A DNA stretch of 64,000 bases, from the NCBI RefSeq assembly GCF_900110555.1, contig NZ_FOEE01000001.1, positions 124,001 to 188,000 of the forward strand, read 5' to 3'. Shown here one piece after another: positions 9,013-16,851 of this stretch; within the stretch, counting starts at the first letter, position 1; every line of letters starts with the position of its first letter. The notes beneath the pieces were generated by a model that was not told the origin of the DNA, did not search any database, and saw only the letters and a list, made by a program, of their open reading frames with translations. This stretch comes from Trujillonella endophytica (lineage in GTDB: Bacteria; Actinomycetota; Actinomycetes; Mycobacteriales; Geodermatophilaceae). The translations under genes and the position numbers were made by a program.

Positions 9013-10032
9013 GTGCGAGCAACAGTCATGTACGGCCCCGGAGACGTCCGCGTGGAGGACGTCCCCGACGCGAGGATCGAGGCGCCCACGGACGCGGTGG
9101 TGCGCGTCGTCCGCGCCTGCGTCTGTGGCAGCGACCTGCACCCCTACCACTCGATGGGGGCCTCGGCCGAGGGCTCGACGATGGGCCACGAGTTCATCGG
9201 CGTGGTCGAGGAGGTCGGATCCGACGTCGCCACCATCGCGCGTGGCGACTTCGTGATCGCCCCGTTCGCCTACTTCGACAACACCTGCGAGTTCTGCCGC
9301 GCGGGGCTGACCACCTCCTGCGTGCACGGCGGGTTCTTCTCCACCGCGCAGGCCGAGGCGGTCCGCGTGCCGCTCGCCGACGGCACCCTGGTGACGGCGC
9401 CGGTGGGGGAGGACTCCGCGCTGCTGCCCTCGCTGCTGACGCTGTCCGACGTCCTCATCACCGGCCACCACGCCGCCGTCCGCGGCCAGGTCCGAGCCGG
9501 CTCGTCGGTCACGGTCATCGGCGACGGCGCCGTCGGCCTGCTCGCCGTGCTGTCGGCGAAGCGGCTCGGTGCCGAGCAGATCGTGCTCATGGGCCGTCAC
9601 CAGGCCCGCACCGACCTGGGCCGGGAGTTCGGTGCCACCGACGTCGTCGCCGAGCGCGGCGAGAAGGGCATCGCGAAGGTGCTCGAGCTGACCGGCGGGC
9701 GCGGGACCTCCGCCGTCCTGGAGTGCGTCGGGCACCTGCCGGCCTACGAGCAGGCCCTCGCCGTGGTCCGCGCCGGCGGCGTGATCAGCCGGGTCGGCGT
9801 GCCGCAGTACGACCAGGGGCCGGTGGGCTTCGACCTGTTCGGCCGCAACCTGACCCTGACCGGCGGCCCGGGCGCGCAGCGGTCCTACATCGAGGAGCTG
9901 CTGCCCGAGGTCCTCGACGGGCGCATCGAGCCGGGCCGGGTCTTCGACCGGACCGTCGGCCTGGACGAGACCCCGGAGGGCTACCGGCTGATGGACGAGC
10001 GCACCGCGCTCAAGGTCCTCGTCCGCCCCTGA
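9013..10032 (+). CDS. Zinc-dependent alcohol dehydrogenase-like MDR protein
   Basis: 339 residues, GTG start. The catalytic zinc ligands are visible (CVCGSDLHPY, GHEFIG) and the Rossmann motif is VIGDGAVGLLAVLSAKRLGA. The structural-zinc loop reads FDNTCEFCRAGLTTSC: the first of the usual four cysteines is replaced, leaving three plus an Asp in that place. The C-terminal part matches threonine-dehydrogenase-like MDR enzymes. It follows the first AKR by 52 bp and precedes the second by 37 bp, fitting one operon for carbonyl/alcohol interconversion. Confidence 0.9.
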   Translation: MRATVMYGPGDVRVEDVPDARIEAPTDAVVRVVRACVCGSDLHPYHSMGASAEGSTMGHEFIGVVEEVGSDVATIARGDFVIAPFAYFDNTCEFCRAGLTTSCVHGGFFSTAQAEAVRVPLADGTLVTAPVGEDSALLPSLLTLSDVLITGHHAAVRGQVRAGSSVTVIGDGAVGLLAVLSAKRLGAEQIVLMGRHQARTDLGREFGATDVVAERGEKGIAKVLELTGGRGTSAVLECVGHLPAYEQALAVVRAGGVISRVGVPQYDQGPVGFDLFGRNLTLTGGPGAQRSYIEELLPEVLDGRIEPGRVFDRTVGLDETPEGYRLMDERTALKVLVRP

Positions 10033-10069
10033 CCGCCGTCGTGACCCGACCCTCCTGAGAGGAACGACC

Positions 10070-11086
10070 ATGCAGCTCCGCCCGCTCGGCCGCACCGGCG
10101 TGCAGGTCAGCCCGCTGTGCCTCGGGGCCATGATGTTCGGCCCGTGGGGAAACGACGACCGCGCCGACTCGATCCGGATCATCCATCGCGCCCTGGACGC
10201 CGGGGTGAACGTCGTCGACACCGCCGACGTGTACTCGGCGGGCGTCTCGGAGGAGATCGTCGGGGAGGCGCTCCGGGGCCGTCGCGACGACGTCGTCCTG
10301 GCCACGAAGTTCTTCATGCCGATGGGGGAGGACGCCAACGCCCGCGGTGGCTCGCGCCGGTGGATCGTCCGGGCGGTCGAGAACTCGCTGCGTCGCCTCG
10401 GTACCGACCACATCGACCTCTACCAGGTGCACCGGCCGAGCCCGGACACCGACGTCGAGGAGACCCTCGGGGCGCTGACCGACCTCGTCCGTCAGGGGAA
10501 GGTGCGCTCCATCGGGTCGTCGTCCTACTCCGGCTCGCAGATCGTGGAGGCGCAGTGGGCCGCCCGCGAGCGGCACCGGGAGCGGTTCGTCACCGAGCAG
10601 CCGCCGTACTCGATCCTCGTCCGCGGGGTCGAGGAGGACGTCCTGGCGACCACCCGGCGGTACGGCATGGGCACGCTCACCTACAGCCCGCTGGCCGGGG
10701 GCTGGCTGTCGGGCCGGTGGCGCAAGGACGCCGCCGGGACGCCGACCTCCGCCGCCCGGCCCAGCGCGCGGTTCGACATGAGCAGCCCGGCCAACCAGCG
10801 CAAGCTGGACGCGGTGGAGGAGCTCGCCGTCCTCGCCGAGCAGGCGGGCATGAGCCTGATCGAGCTCTCGATCGCCTTCGTGCTGAACCACCCGGGCGTC
10901 ACCTCGGCGATCGTCGGGCCGCGCACGATGGAGCAGCTCGAGTCCTACCTCCCGGCGGCCGACATCGAGCTGCCGACCGAGGTGCTCGACCGGATCGACG
11001 AGATCGTCGCTCCCGGGGTCACGGTCAACCCCGAGGACAACAGCTACGGGACCAACGAGCTCCTGCCGTCGGCGCGCCGCCGCTGA
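10070..11086 (+). CDS. Aldo/keto reductase (YghZ/KvbetaA-like AKR)
   Basis: 338 residues beginning MQLRPLGRTGVQVSPLCLG, the usual start of this AKR subfamily. Catalytic residues appear in VVDTADVYSAG (Asp, Tyr), ATKFFMP (Lys) and LYQVHRP (His); the cofactor site IVGPRTMEQLESYL is near the end. A ribosome site GAGAGGAA precedes the ATG. It is the third gene of the redox cluster; its stop is only 7 nt from the stop of the convergent TetR gene. Confidence 0.9.
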   Translation: MQLRPLGRTGVQVSPLCLGAMMFGPWGNDDRADSIRIIHRALDAGVNVVDTADVYSAGVSEEIVGEALRGRRDDVVLATKFFMPMGEDANARGGSRRWIVRAVENSLRRLGTDHIDLYQVHRPSPDTDVEETLGALTDLVRQGKVRSIGSSSYSGSQIVEAQWAARERHRERFVTEQPPYSILVRGVEEDVLATTRRYGMGTLTYSPLAGGWLSGRWRKDAAGTPTSAARPSARFDMSSPANQRKLDAVEELAVLAEQAGMSLIELSIAFVLNHPGVTSAIVGPRTMEQLESYLPAADIELPTEVLDRIDEIVAPGVTVNPEDNSYGTNELLPSARRR

Positions 11087-11093
11087 CGGCGGG

Positions 11094-11699
11094 TCAGTCC
11101 GTCGGCCCGGGCGGGTTGAGCAGCGCCGCCGCCATGCGGTCGACGTAGGTGGCCAGCACGTCGATGTCGGCCGCGGCGATGGCCGTGGTCCCGATCTGGG
11201 TGCGCAGGGCGTTGATCCCGGTGATCAGCGCGGCGACCAGTTCGGCGCGCAGCGCCGCGTCCTCCCCGCCGAGGCGCTCGGCCAGCTGCGTGGTGTACCC
11301 GGCGTGGATGCGGTCGCGGGCGATGGTGCGGACGACGTCGGTGCCGGCGCCGGCGACCAGGGTGGCCATGCTGCTGGCCCGGACCTCGGCGGGGGTGTCG
11401 GGGTCCAGGGCCCGGCGGAGCAGCGTGTGCGGGAGGTCGGCCAGCGGGGTGTCGGCGATGGTGCGGTCGGGCTCGGTCTGCGCCAGGGCCTCGATCAGGA
11501 GCGCTTCCTTGGAGCCGAAGTACCGGTAGACCAGGGCCTGGTTCGCGCCGGCCGCCGCGGCGACGTCCCGCGTGCTGACCGCGCCCGCCCCGTCCCGGGC
11601 GATGAGCTGCCGCGCCGCGGACAGCAGGGACTCCCGGGTCGCGGCCGCGTCGCGGCGCCGGGGGCCGTCGGCGGGCCGCTCCGTCTGCTCCTCGGTCAC
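11094..11699 (-). CDS. TetR family transcriptional regulator
   Basis: 201 residues. The N-terminal helix-turn-helix is typical: SLLSAARQLIARDGAGAVST, then VAAAAGANQALVYRYFGSKE. The rest is an all-helical ligand domain with no close hallmark. The gene is alone upstream; the small inverted repeat TCAC-CCTA-GTGA about 40 bp upstream of the start is a weak operator candidate. Target genes may include the convergent redox cluster, but nothing in the sequence proves it. Confidence 0.88.
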   Translation of the reverse strand: MTEEQTERPADGPRRRDAAATRESLLSAARQLIARDGAGAVSTRDVAAAAGANQALVYRYFGSKEALLIEALAQTEPDRTIADTPLADLPHTLLRRALDPDTPAEVRASSMATLVAGAGTDVVRTIARDRIHAGYTTQLAERLGGEDAALRAELVAALITGINALRTQIGTTAIAAADIDVLATYVDRMAAALLNPPGPTD

Positions 11700-11916
11700 C
11701 GCACCTCCTCCGTCGACGCCGTCCGTGGCGTGGTCACCCTAGTGATCCGCCGCTGGGCGGCCCCGCCCGAGGAGAGCGCCGCTGCACCGACATCGACACC
11801 CGTCCAGCCGCCCCGGCCCGGGCCGACACCCCCCCCGAGGTCGCGTCGTCCGGCCGGACGGTCGGCGGCATGCCGAGAGCCCGCGCCTCTCGCGGAGAGC
11901 GGGTAGCTCGGTGTCT

Positions 11917-11936
11917 CGCCGGTCAGGTGACCGGCG
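11917..11936. terminator. Palindrome overlapping the HNH gene stop
   Basis: Perfect 9-bp arms CGCCGGTCA / TGACCGGCG around GG; the stop codon of the leftward HNH gene lies inside it. The 2-nt loop is too tight as drawn, but opening the inner pairs gives a short terminator hairpin. Confidence 0.4.
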
Positions 11937-13143
11937 GCGGGTGGGGGAGGATCTGGGTGCCGTCGGGGCGGTAGGTGCGCCAGCGGGCTTGGGGTGGTGC
12001 GGTGTCGTCGCGGTCGACGCGGAAGCCGTGATGGACCTTGGCGTGGTGTCTCTCGCACAGCAGCGCGGAGTTCTCGACCGACGTCTCGCCCTGGTCGATC
12101 GTCCACTCTTCGAGGTGGTGGACGTCGCAGAACCAGCGGGGGGCTTCGCAGCCGGCGAACACGCAGGACTGGTCGCGGTGTTCGACGGCTCTGCGGATGT
12201 GCGGGGGGACGACGCGCTGCTCCCGGCCGACGTCGAGGGGGAGCCCGTCGGGGTCGAGCAGGAGGCGGGTGAGGGTGGCGTCGCAGGCCAGCCAGCGGGC
12301 CCGGGCGGCCGAGAGGCGGGTGCCGGTGCCGGTGGTGGCCGCGCCGGGGCCGGTGGCGGGGTCGATCAGATCCTCGACACCGATGGTGGCGATGACGTGC
12401 GGCTTGACCGTCCGCAGCACCGGCAGCCGGCCGGAGGCGAGGGCGAGATCGGCGAGTTGGACGAGGGCGTCGCCGGTGCGCTGGGCGCGGGTGCGGTCGT
12501 CGTCGGCGCAGCGGCTCGCGGCGGCGATCGACTCCAGGGCGGTGGCGACCTTCTGGCCGCCGACGGCATCGAGTTCGCCGCGGAGGGTCCAGGTCCCGTC
12601 GGGGTGCTGGGCCAGCGTCACCGACCGCTCCTCGGTGGGGTCGGGTTCGGGTCCGTCGGGGTCGAGCTTGGCCAGGTAGTCGGCGACCGCGAGTTCCAGG
12701 TCGCGGTGGGTGCCGCGGCCGGCCAGCTCCACGAGTGCAGCCTCGACGGCGGCGACGTCGATGCCCCGGGTCGCGGCCAGGTCGAGGTGGAGCGGGGTGG
12801 CGATCTTGGCGATCACCGTGACCTGGTCGGCGCCCAGCACCCCGTCGGCGAACGACCGCGCGGTGGCCGGCAGTAGTTCCAGCACCCGGCCGTGGGTCAC
12901 GACCCGGGACGCGGAGGCGCCGGCGACGCGGGCGTGCCCGCGCAGCCACAGCTTCGCGTTCTTCGCCCCGTCGAACTCCGCGGCACCCCGGACGTCCACC
13001 CGCCGGGCCACCCGGGTCAGCGCGGCGGCGATCCGATGCGAAGCCGTCACGAGCTCGCGGGTGTGCTCCAGCAGCGCGGCGTCGGCCAGCTCGTCGAGGT
13101 CCAGGGTAGCGAGGGCGTCCAGCGCCGACCGCAGCTCGCCCAT
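11923..13143 (-). CDS. DUF222 / HNH endonuclease (13E12 repeat family) protein
   Basis: 406 residues: an N-terminal helical DUF222 domain (about residues 1-300) and a C-terminal HNH domain with CVFAGCEAP, CDVHHLEEW and NSALLCERHHAKVHH supplying the zinc and catalytic histidines. The family is abundant in actinobacteria, often in several copies, and is associated with mobile DNA or DNA damage; its enzymatic role is poorly defined. A LexA-type box sits 18 bp upstream, so DNA-damage induction is likely. Start ATG at 13143. Confidence 0.9.
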   Translation of the reverse strand: MGELRSALDALATLDLDELADAALLEHTRELVTASHRIAAALTRVARRVDVRGAAEFDGAKNAKLWLRGHARVAGASASRVVTHGRVLELLPATARSFADGVLGADQVTVIAKIATPLHLDLAATRGIDVAAVEAALVELAGRGTHRDLELAVADYLAKLDPDGPEPDPTEERSVTLAQHPDGTWTLRGELDAVGGQKVATALESIAAASRCADDDRTRAQRTGDALVQLADLALASGRLPVLRTVKPHVIATIGVEDLIDPATGPGAATTGTGTRLSAARARWLACDATLTRLLLDPDGLPLDVGREQRVVPPHIRRAVEHRDQSCVFAGCEAPRWFCDVHHLEEWTIDQGETSVENSALLCERHHAKVHHGFRVDRDDTAPPQARWRTYRPDGTQILPHPPPVT

Positions 13144-13160
13144 GACACCTCCCCACCGCT

Positions 13161-13176
13161 TCGAATATGTGTTCGA
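13161..13176. promoter_or_regulatory. SOS (LexA) box upstream of HNH gene
   Basis: TCGAATATGTGTTCGA matches the actinobacterial LexA consensus TCGAAC-N4-GTTCGA at 11 of 12 defined positions. It lies 18 bp upstream of the HNH start and is itself framed by the inverted repeat CACCGCT (13154-13160) / AGCGGTG (13181-13187). Confidence 0.8.
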
Positions 13177-13312
13177 TTCTAGCGGTGAGGAGACCCCGGA
13201 TCAACGGAAACCCCCAGGTCAGGGGCGCTATCCACAGTTCCGGTGACGCTCTTGACGTCGACGCTCCGTGCCGTCATGAGCAGGAGTACGAGAACGGCGT
13301 GGCCGGACTTGT

Positions 13313-13368
13313 AGTCACCTGTTGACTTAGCGCCGCCCGCCCGACTACCGTCAAGTCATCAGTTGACT
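13313..13368 (+). promoter_or_regulatory. Twin-operator promoter of the amidohydrolase gene
   Basis: Two copies of the palindrome AGTCA-N5-TGACT (13313-13327 and 13354-13368), starts 41 bp apart. The first contains a candidate -35 (TTGACT, 13322-13327); a candidate -10 TACCGT (13346-13351) follows at 18 bp, placing the predicted transcription start near 13358 inside the second copy. This arrangement fits strong repression by a dimeric regulator. The cognate repressor is not obvious nearby. Confidence 0.6.
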
Positions 13369-13432
13369 ACATCGCCGCGACGGGCCCGTGACGGGATCGG
13401 CGCGACGCACCTGGCAGGGGAGAGGCGCAGGC

Positions 13433-14695
13433 ATGAACGTCGAGAACATGATCATGATCAGCATCGACGACCACGTCGTCGAGCCGCCCGACATGTTCGC
13501 CAACCACGTGCCTGCCAGGTGGCGGGACCAGGCGCCGAAGTCGATCGTCGACGAGAACGGCTTCGAGAAGTGGTGGTTCCAGGGCAACTCGATGGGCACG
13601 ATCGGCCTCAACGCCGTCGTCGGCTGGCCCAACGAGGAGTGGGGCCTGAACCCCTCGACCTTCGCCGAGATGCGGCCCGGCGCCTACGACATCCACCAGC
13701 GCATCCGCGACATGGACCGCAACGGGATCCTCGCGTCGATGTGCTTCCCGTCCTTCGCCGGCTTCAGCGCGCGGTACTTCCAGGAGGCGAAGGACAAGGA
13801 CCTCGCGCTGGTCATGCTGAAGGCCTACAACGACTGGCACATCGACGAGTGGTGTGCCGCGTACCCGGGCCGCATGATCCCGTGCGCGATCATGCCGGTC
13901 TGGGACCCGCGGGAGCTCGTCGCCGAGGTGCGCCGGGTCGCCGCCAAGGGCGTCAAGGCCGTCACGATGCCCGAGCTCCCGCACATCCAGGGCCTCCCGA
14001 GCTACCACAACCTGGACTACTGGGGCCCGTTCTTCGAGGCCATCTCGGAGCTCGAGGTCGTCATGTGCCTGCACATCGGCCAGGGCTTCGGCGCGATCAA
14101 CGGCGCCCCGGACGCACCCATCGACAACTTCATCATCCTGGCCACTCAGGTCTCCACCTTCGCCGCGCAGGACCTCCTGTGGGGCGGCGCGATGACCAGG
14201 TACCCGGACCTGAAGATCGCCTGGTCCGAGGCCGGCATCGGCTGGATCCCGTTCTACCTGGACCGCTGCGACCGGCACTACACCAACCAGCGCTGGCTCG
14301 GCCACGACTTCGGCGGGAAGCTGCCCAGCGAGATCTTCCGCGAGCACTCGCTGGCCTGCTACGTCACCGACCCGACCGCGCTCAAGGTCCGCCACGACAT
14401 CGGCGTCGACATCATCGCGTGGGAGTGCGACTACCCCCACTCCGACGCCATCTGGCCCAACGCCCCCGAGTTCGTGCACGCCGAGATGGCCGGCGCGGGC
14501 GTGACCGACGCCGAGGCCGAGCAGATCCTCTGGCAGAACACCACCCGGTTCTTCGGCCTCGACCCGTTCACGCACATCGCCAAGGAGGACGCCACGGTCG
14601 GCGCCCTCCGCGCGCTGAGCCCCGACGTCGACACCGAGATCCGCTCCAAGCACGAGCGGCGGCGGCTGTACGACCTGCGCCAGAAGGCTCGCTGA
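13433..14695 (+). CDS. Amidohydrolase family (COG2159) metal-dependent hydrolase
   Basis: 420 residues, TIM-barrel amidohydrolase. The N-terminal metal motif is SIDDHVVEPPDMF, and later motifs are CLHIGQGFG and ECDYPHSDAIWP with the catalytic Asp. Start ATG at 13433 has GGGGAGAGG upstream; an earlier GTG is less likely. Relatives (ACMSD-like) decarboxylate or hydrolyse aromatic or alicyclic acids, so a catabolic role is likely. It is monocistronic behind a twin-operator promoter and is distantly similar to the second amidohydrolase at 38178. Confidence 0.88.
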   Translation: MNVENMIMISIDDHVVEPPDMFANHVPARWRDQAPKSIVDENGFEKWWFQGNSMGTIGLNAVVGWPNEEWGLNPSTFAEMRPGAYDIHQRIRDMDRNGILASMCFPSFAGFSARYFQEAKDKDLALVMLKAYNDWHIDEWCAAYPGRMIPCAIMPVWDPRELVAEVRRVAAKGVKAVTMPELPHIQGLPSYHNLDYWGPFFEAISELEVVMCLHIGQGFGAINGAPDAPIDNFIILATQVSTFAAQDLLWGGAMTRYPDLKIAWSEAGIGWIPFYLDRCDRHYTNQRWLGHDFGGKLPSEIFREHSLACYVTDPTALKVRHDIGVDIIAWECDYPHSDAIWPNAPEFVHAEMAGAGVTDAEAEQILWQNTTRFFGLDPFTHIAKEDATVGALRALSPDVDTEIRSKHERRRLYDLRQKAR

Positions 14696-14714
14696 ACCGC
14701 GGCGCCGCACGGAG

Positions 14715-14745
14715 GCCGGCGGCCCGACACGGTCAGGCCGCCGGC
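14715..14745. terminator. Bidirectional terminator-like hairpin
   Basis: Perfect 10-bp stem GCCGGCGGCC / GGCCGCCGGC with an 11-nt loop between the convergent amidohydrolase and PucR genes; it includes the PucR stop codon. Confidence 0.6.
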
Positions 14746-15788
14746 GTCCTCGCGGCGCGTCGGAGGAGCAGCGCCATCTGCAGGCGGAGCCGGCCCTCGG
14801 GGTGCCGGACGCGCCATCCGAGCAGGCTCTCGGCGGAGGCCAGTCGCTCCTGGAGCGTCGAGTGGTGCACCTGCAGCACCCGGGCGGCGTCCCGGAGGCT
14901 GGCGGCGCGGGCGACGGCGTCCAACGTGACGAGCAGCCATGGCCGGCCTGCGCTCGCACGGTCCAGCGCCCGGACGTCCGGCACCGGCTCCGGCCGGGCG
15001 TCGGCGGCCTCGACCAGCAGGGTCACGGCGCCGAGGTCGTCGGCGTGCACGATCCGGGGCCCGGGGTCCTCCGCCGTCCCCTCCGCGGTGAGGCGCAGCG
15101 CGAGCCGGGCCGCGGCCCACGATGCCGGCAGGTCAGCGGCGTCGACTGCGGGGCCGACGCCCGCCCGCCGCCCCTCGGGGACGGCGCGGTCGGCGGGCAG
15201 CGCCAGTGCATCCCGGTCCAGCGCGACCGCGCGGCAGGCGCCGGTCAGGCCCAGCCATCGCGCCGCGGCCAGCCGCTCGGGCTCCTCGGCGCCGGCGTCG
15301 AGGACCAGTTCCACCAGAGCCTGATCGTGCGCGCGGCGCCGGCCGCGGGTGCGCTGCAGCACGGCCTGGGCGGCCGCGGCGGCGCGTTCCAGGACGACGG
15401 ACTCGAGCGTGCCGGGCGGCCGCGACGTCTCCAGCCACAGGACCGCGCCGTCGGGACCGACCGGCGTCGACGGCCAAGTGGTGTCTGCCGCGGCGACCGG
15501 CGGTGCCGCGACCCCGTCCGCGCTCACGCGGACGGTGAGCCGGTGCTCGGGATCGGTCAGTCTCACCGGGCAGCCGGCGAGCGTGGCCGCACCCCGGACG
15601 ATCGACTGCAGCCCGGCCTGCGAGGCGACCAGCGAGTCGAAGTGGCCGATCACCCGCAGCGCGTCGCTGGCCTGCGGGTCGAGCTCGGCCAGGCGCAGTA
15701 CCAGGTCGTTCACGCGGACATCGTCCTCGCTGACGGCGAGCAGGTCGAGCAGGTCGAGGCGGTCGAGCTGGTCGAGCACGTCGGGCAA
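14733..15788 (-). CDS. PucR-type transcriptional regulator
   Basis: 351 residues ending in the PucR helix-turn-helix domain: VARAASLRDAARVLQVHHST then LQERLASAESLLGW. The N-terminal part lacks a purine-catabolism domain and looks like a GAF-like sensor. An N-terminal run LDQLDRLDLLDLL is leucine/aspartate rich. PucR proteins usually activate nearby catabolic genes. It follows the esterase gene by 19 bp and the binding-protein gene upstream of that, so the three probably form one leftward unit. Confidence 0.85.
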   Translation of the reverse strand: MPDVLDQLDRLDLLDLLAVSEDDVRVNDLVLRLAELDPQASDALRVIGHFDSLVASQAGLQSIVRGAATLAGCPVRLTDPEHRLTVRVSADGVAAPPVAAADTTWPSTPVGPDGAVLWLETSRPPGTLESVVLERAAAAAQAVLQRTRGRRRAHDQALVELVLDAGAEEPERLAAARWLGLTGACRAVALDRDALALPADRAVPEGRRAGVGPAVDAADLPASWAAARLALRLTAEGTAEDPGPRIVHADDLGAVTLLVEAADARPEPVPDVRALDRASAGRPWLLVTLDAVARAASLRDAARVLQVHHSTLQERLASAESLLGWRVRHPEGRLRLQMALLLRRAARTPAA

Positions 15789-15807
15789 CAGCGCACCGGA
15801 GGGCGGT

Positions 15808-16809
15808 TCAGGGGGCCAGCAGCCGGCGCAGCCAGCGCAGCCGCGCGGCCCGGGCCTCCTGGGAGATCTGCGCCTGCGGGGCGATCGTGTCGAAGCCGTG
15901 GAAGCCCCCCGGCCACACGTGCAGCTCGGCCCGGCCTCCGGCCGCCCACAGTCGGCTCGCGTACGTGACGTCCTCGTCGCGGAAGGTCTCGGCCGAGCCG
16001 ACGTCGATGAAGGTCGGGGGCAGCCCGGACAGGTCGGCCGCGCGCGCCGGGGCGGCGTAGGGGGAGACCGCCGCCGTCCCCCGGTCCTCGCCCAGCAGCG
16101 CCGACCAGCCGGTGGCGTTGCTGATCCGGTCCCACACCCCGTGCCCCTCCATCTGGAAGGCCGAGGGTGTGTCGTTGCGGTCGTCCAGCATGGGGCTGAG
16201 CAGCATCTGACCGGCGAGCGCTGCGGTGCCGCGGTCGCGAGCCATCAGGGCGAGGGCCGCGGCCAGGCCGCCCCCGGCGCTGAGGCCGGCGACGACGACG
16301 CGGTCGGGGTCGATGCCCAGCTCCGCGGCGTGCGCGAGGGTCCACACCAGGCCGGCATGGCAGTCCTCGACCGGGCCCGGATGGCGCGTCTCGGGCGCCA
16401 GCCGGTACTCGACGGAGACGACGGCGAGACCGAGGTCCTGCGCCCAGTCCAGGGCCTCGCTCACGCCCAGGCGGTTGTCGCCGAGGATCATGCCGCCGCC
16501 GTGCACGTAGTACAGCGCGGGCACCGGCGCGGTCGCGGCCGTGGGCCGGCAGATCAGCAGCCGCACCTCGGGTGCGCCCTCCGGCCCGGGCACGGCGCGC
16601 TCCTCGACCGCGAAGGTCCCGCCGCGGGCCAGGTCCACGTCCGTCGGAGCGGCAGGGTCCGGCCGCCGCACGAGCGGGATCAGCTCGGCCGTGAGCTGCG
16701 GCATGACCGCGGTGAAGGTGGCCAGCGCGGCAGCGAGCTCGGCGTCCATCGGCGGGGGCGGGCCGACGCGGCCGTCGCCGGTGCCGGAGGGGGAGTGGGT
16801 CGTCGTCAT
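15808..16809 (-). CDS. Alpha/beta hydrolase (hormone-sensitive-lipase family esterase)
   Basis: 333 residues. The oxyanion-hole motif YYVHGGGMILGD and nucleophile motif GLSAGGGLA are those of family IV esterases; the catalytic Asp is in PPTFIDVGSAE (family DVG) and the His in WPGGFHGFD. No signal peptide, so cytoplasmic. It lies between a binding lipoprotein and a PucR regulator, suggesting hydrolysis of an imported ester. Confidence 0.9.
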   Translation of the reverse strand: MTTTHSPSGTGDGRVGPPPPMDAELAAALATFTAVMPQLTAELIPLVRRPDPAAPTDVDLARGGTFAVEERAVPGPEGAPEVRLLICRPTAATAPVPALYYVHGGGMILGDNRLGVSEALDWAQDLGLAVVSVEYRLAPETRHPGPVEDCHAGLVWTLAHAAELGIDPDRVVVAGLSAGGGLAAALALMARDRGTAALAGQMLLSPMLDDRNDTPSAFQMEGHGVWDRISNATGWSALLGEDRGTAAVSPYAAPARAADLSGLPPTFIDVGSAETFRDEDVTYASRLWAAGGRAELHVWPGGFHGFDTIAPQAQISQEARAARLRWLRRLLAP

Positions 16810-16851
16810 CGTCGTCCGTTCTCGGGGAGGGGCGGTCGGGCCGGGCGGTGA

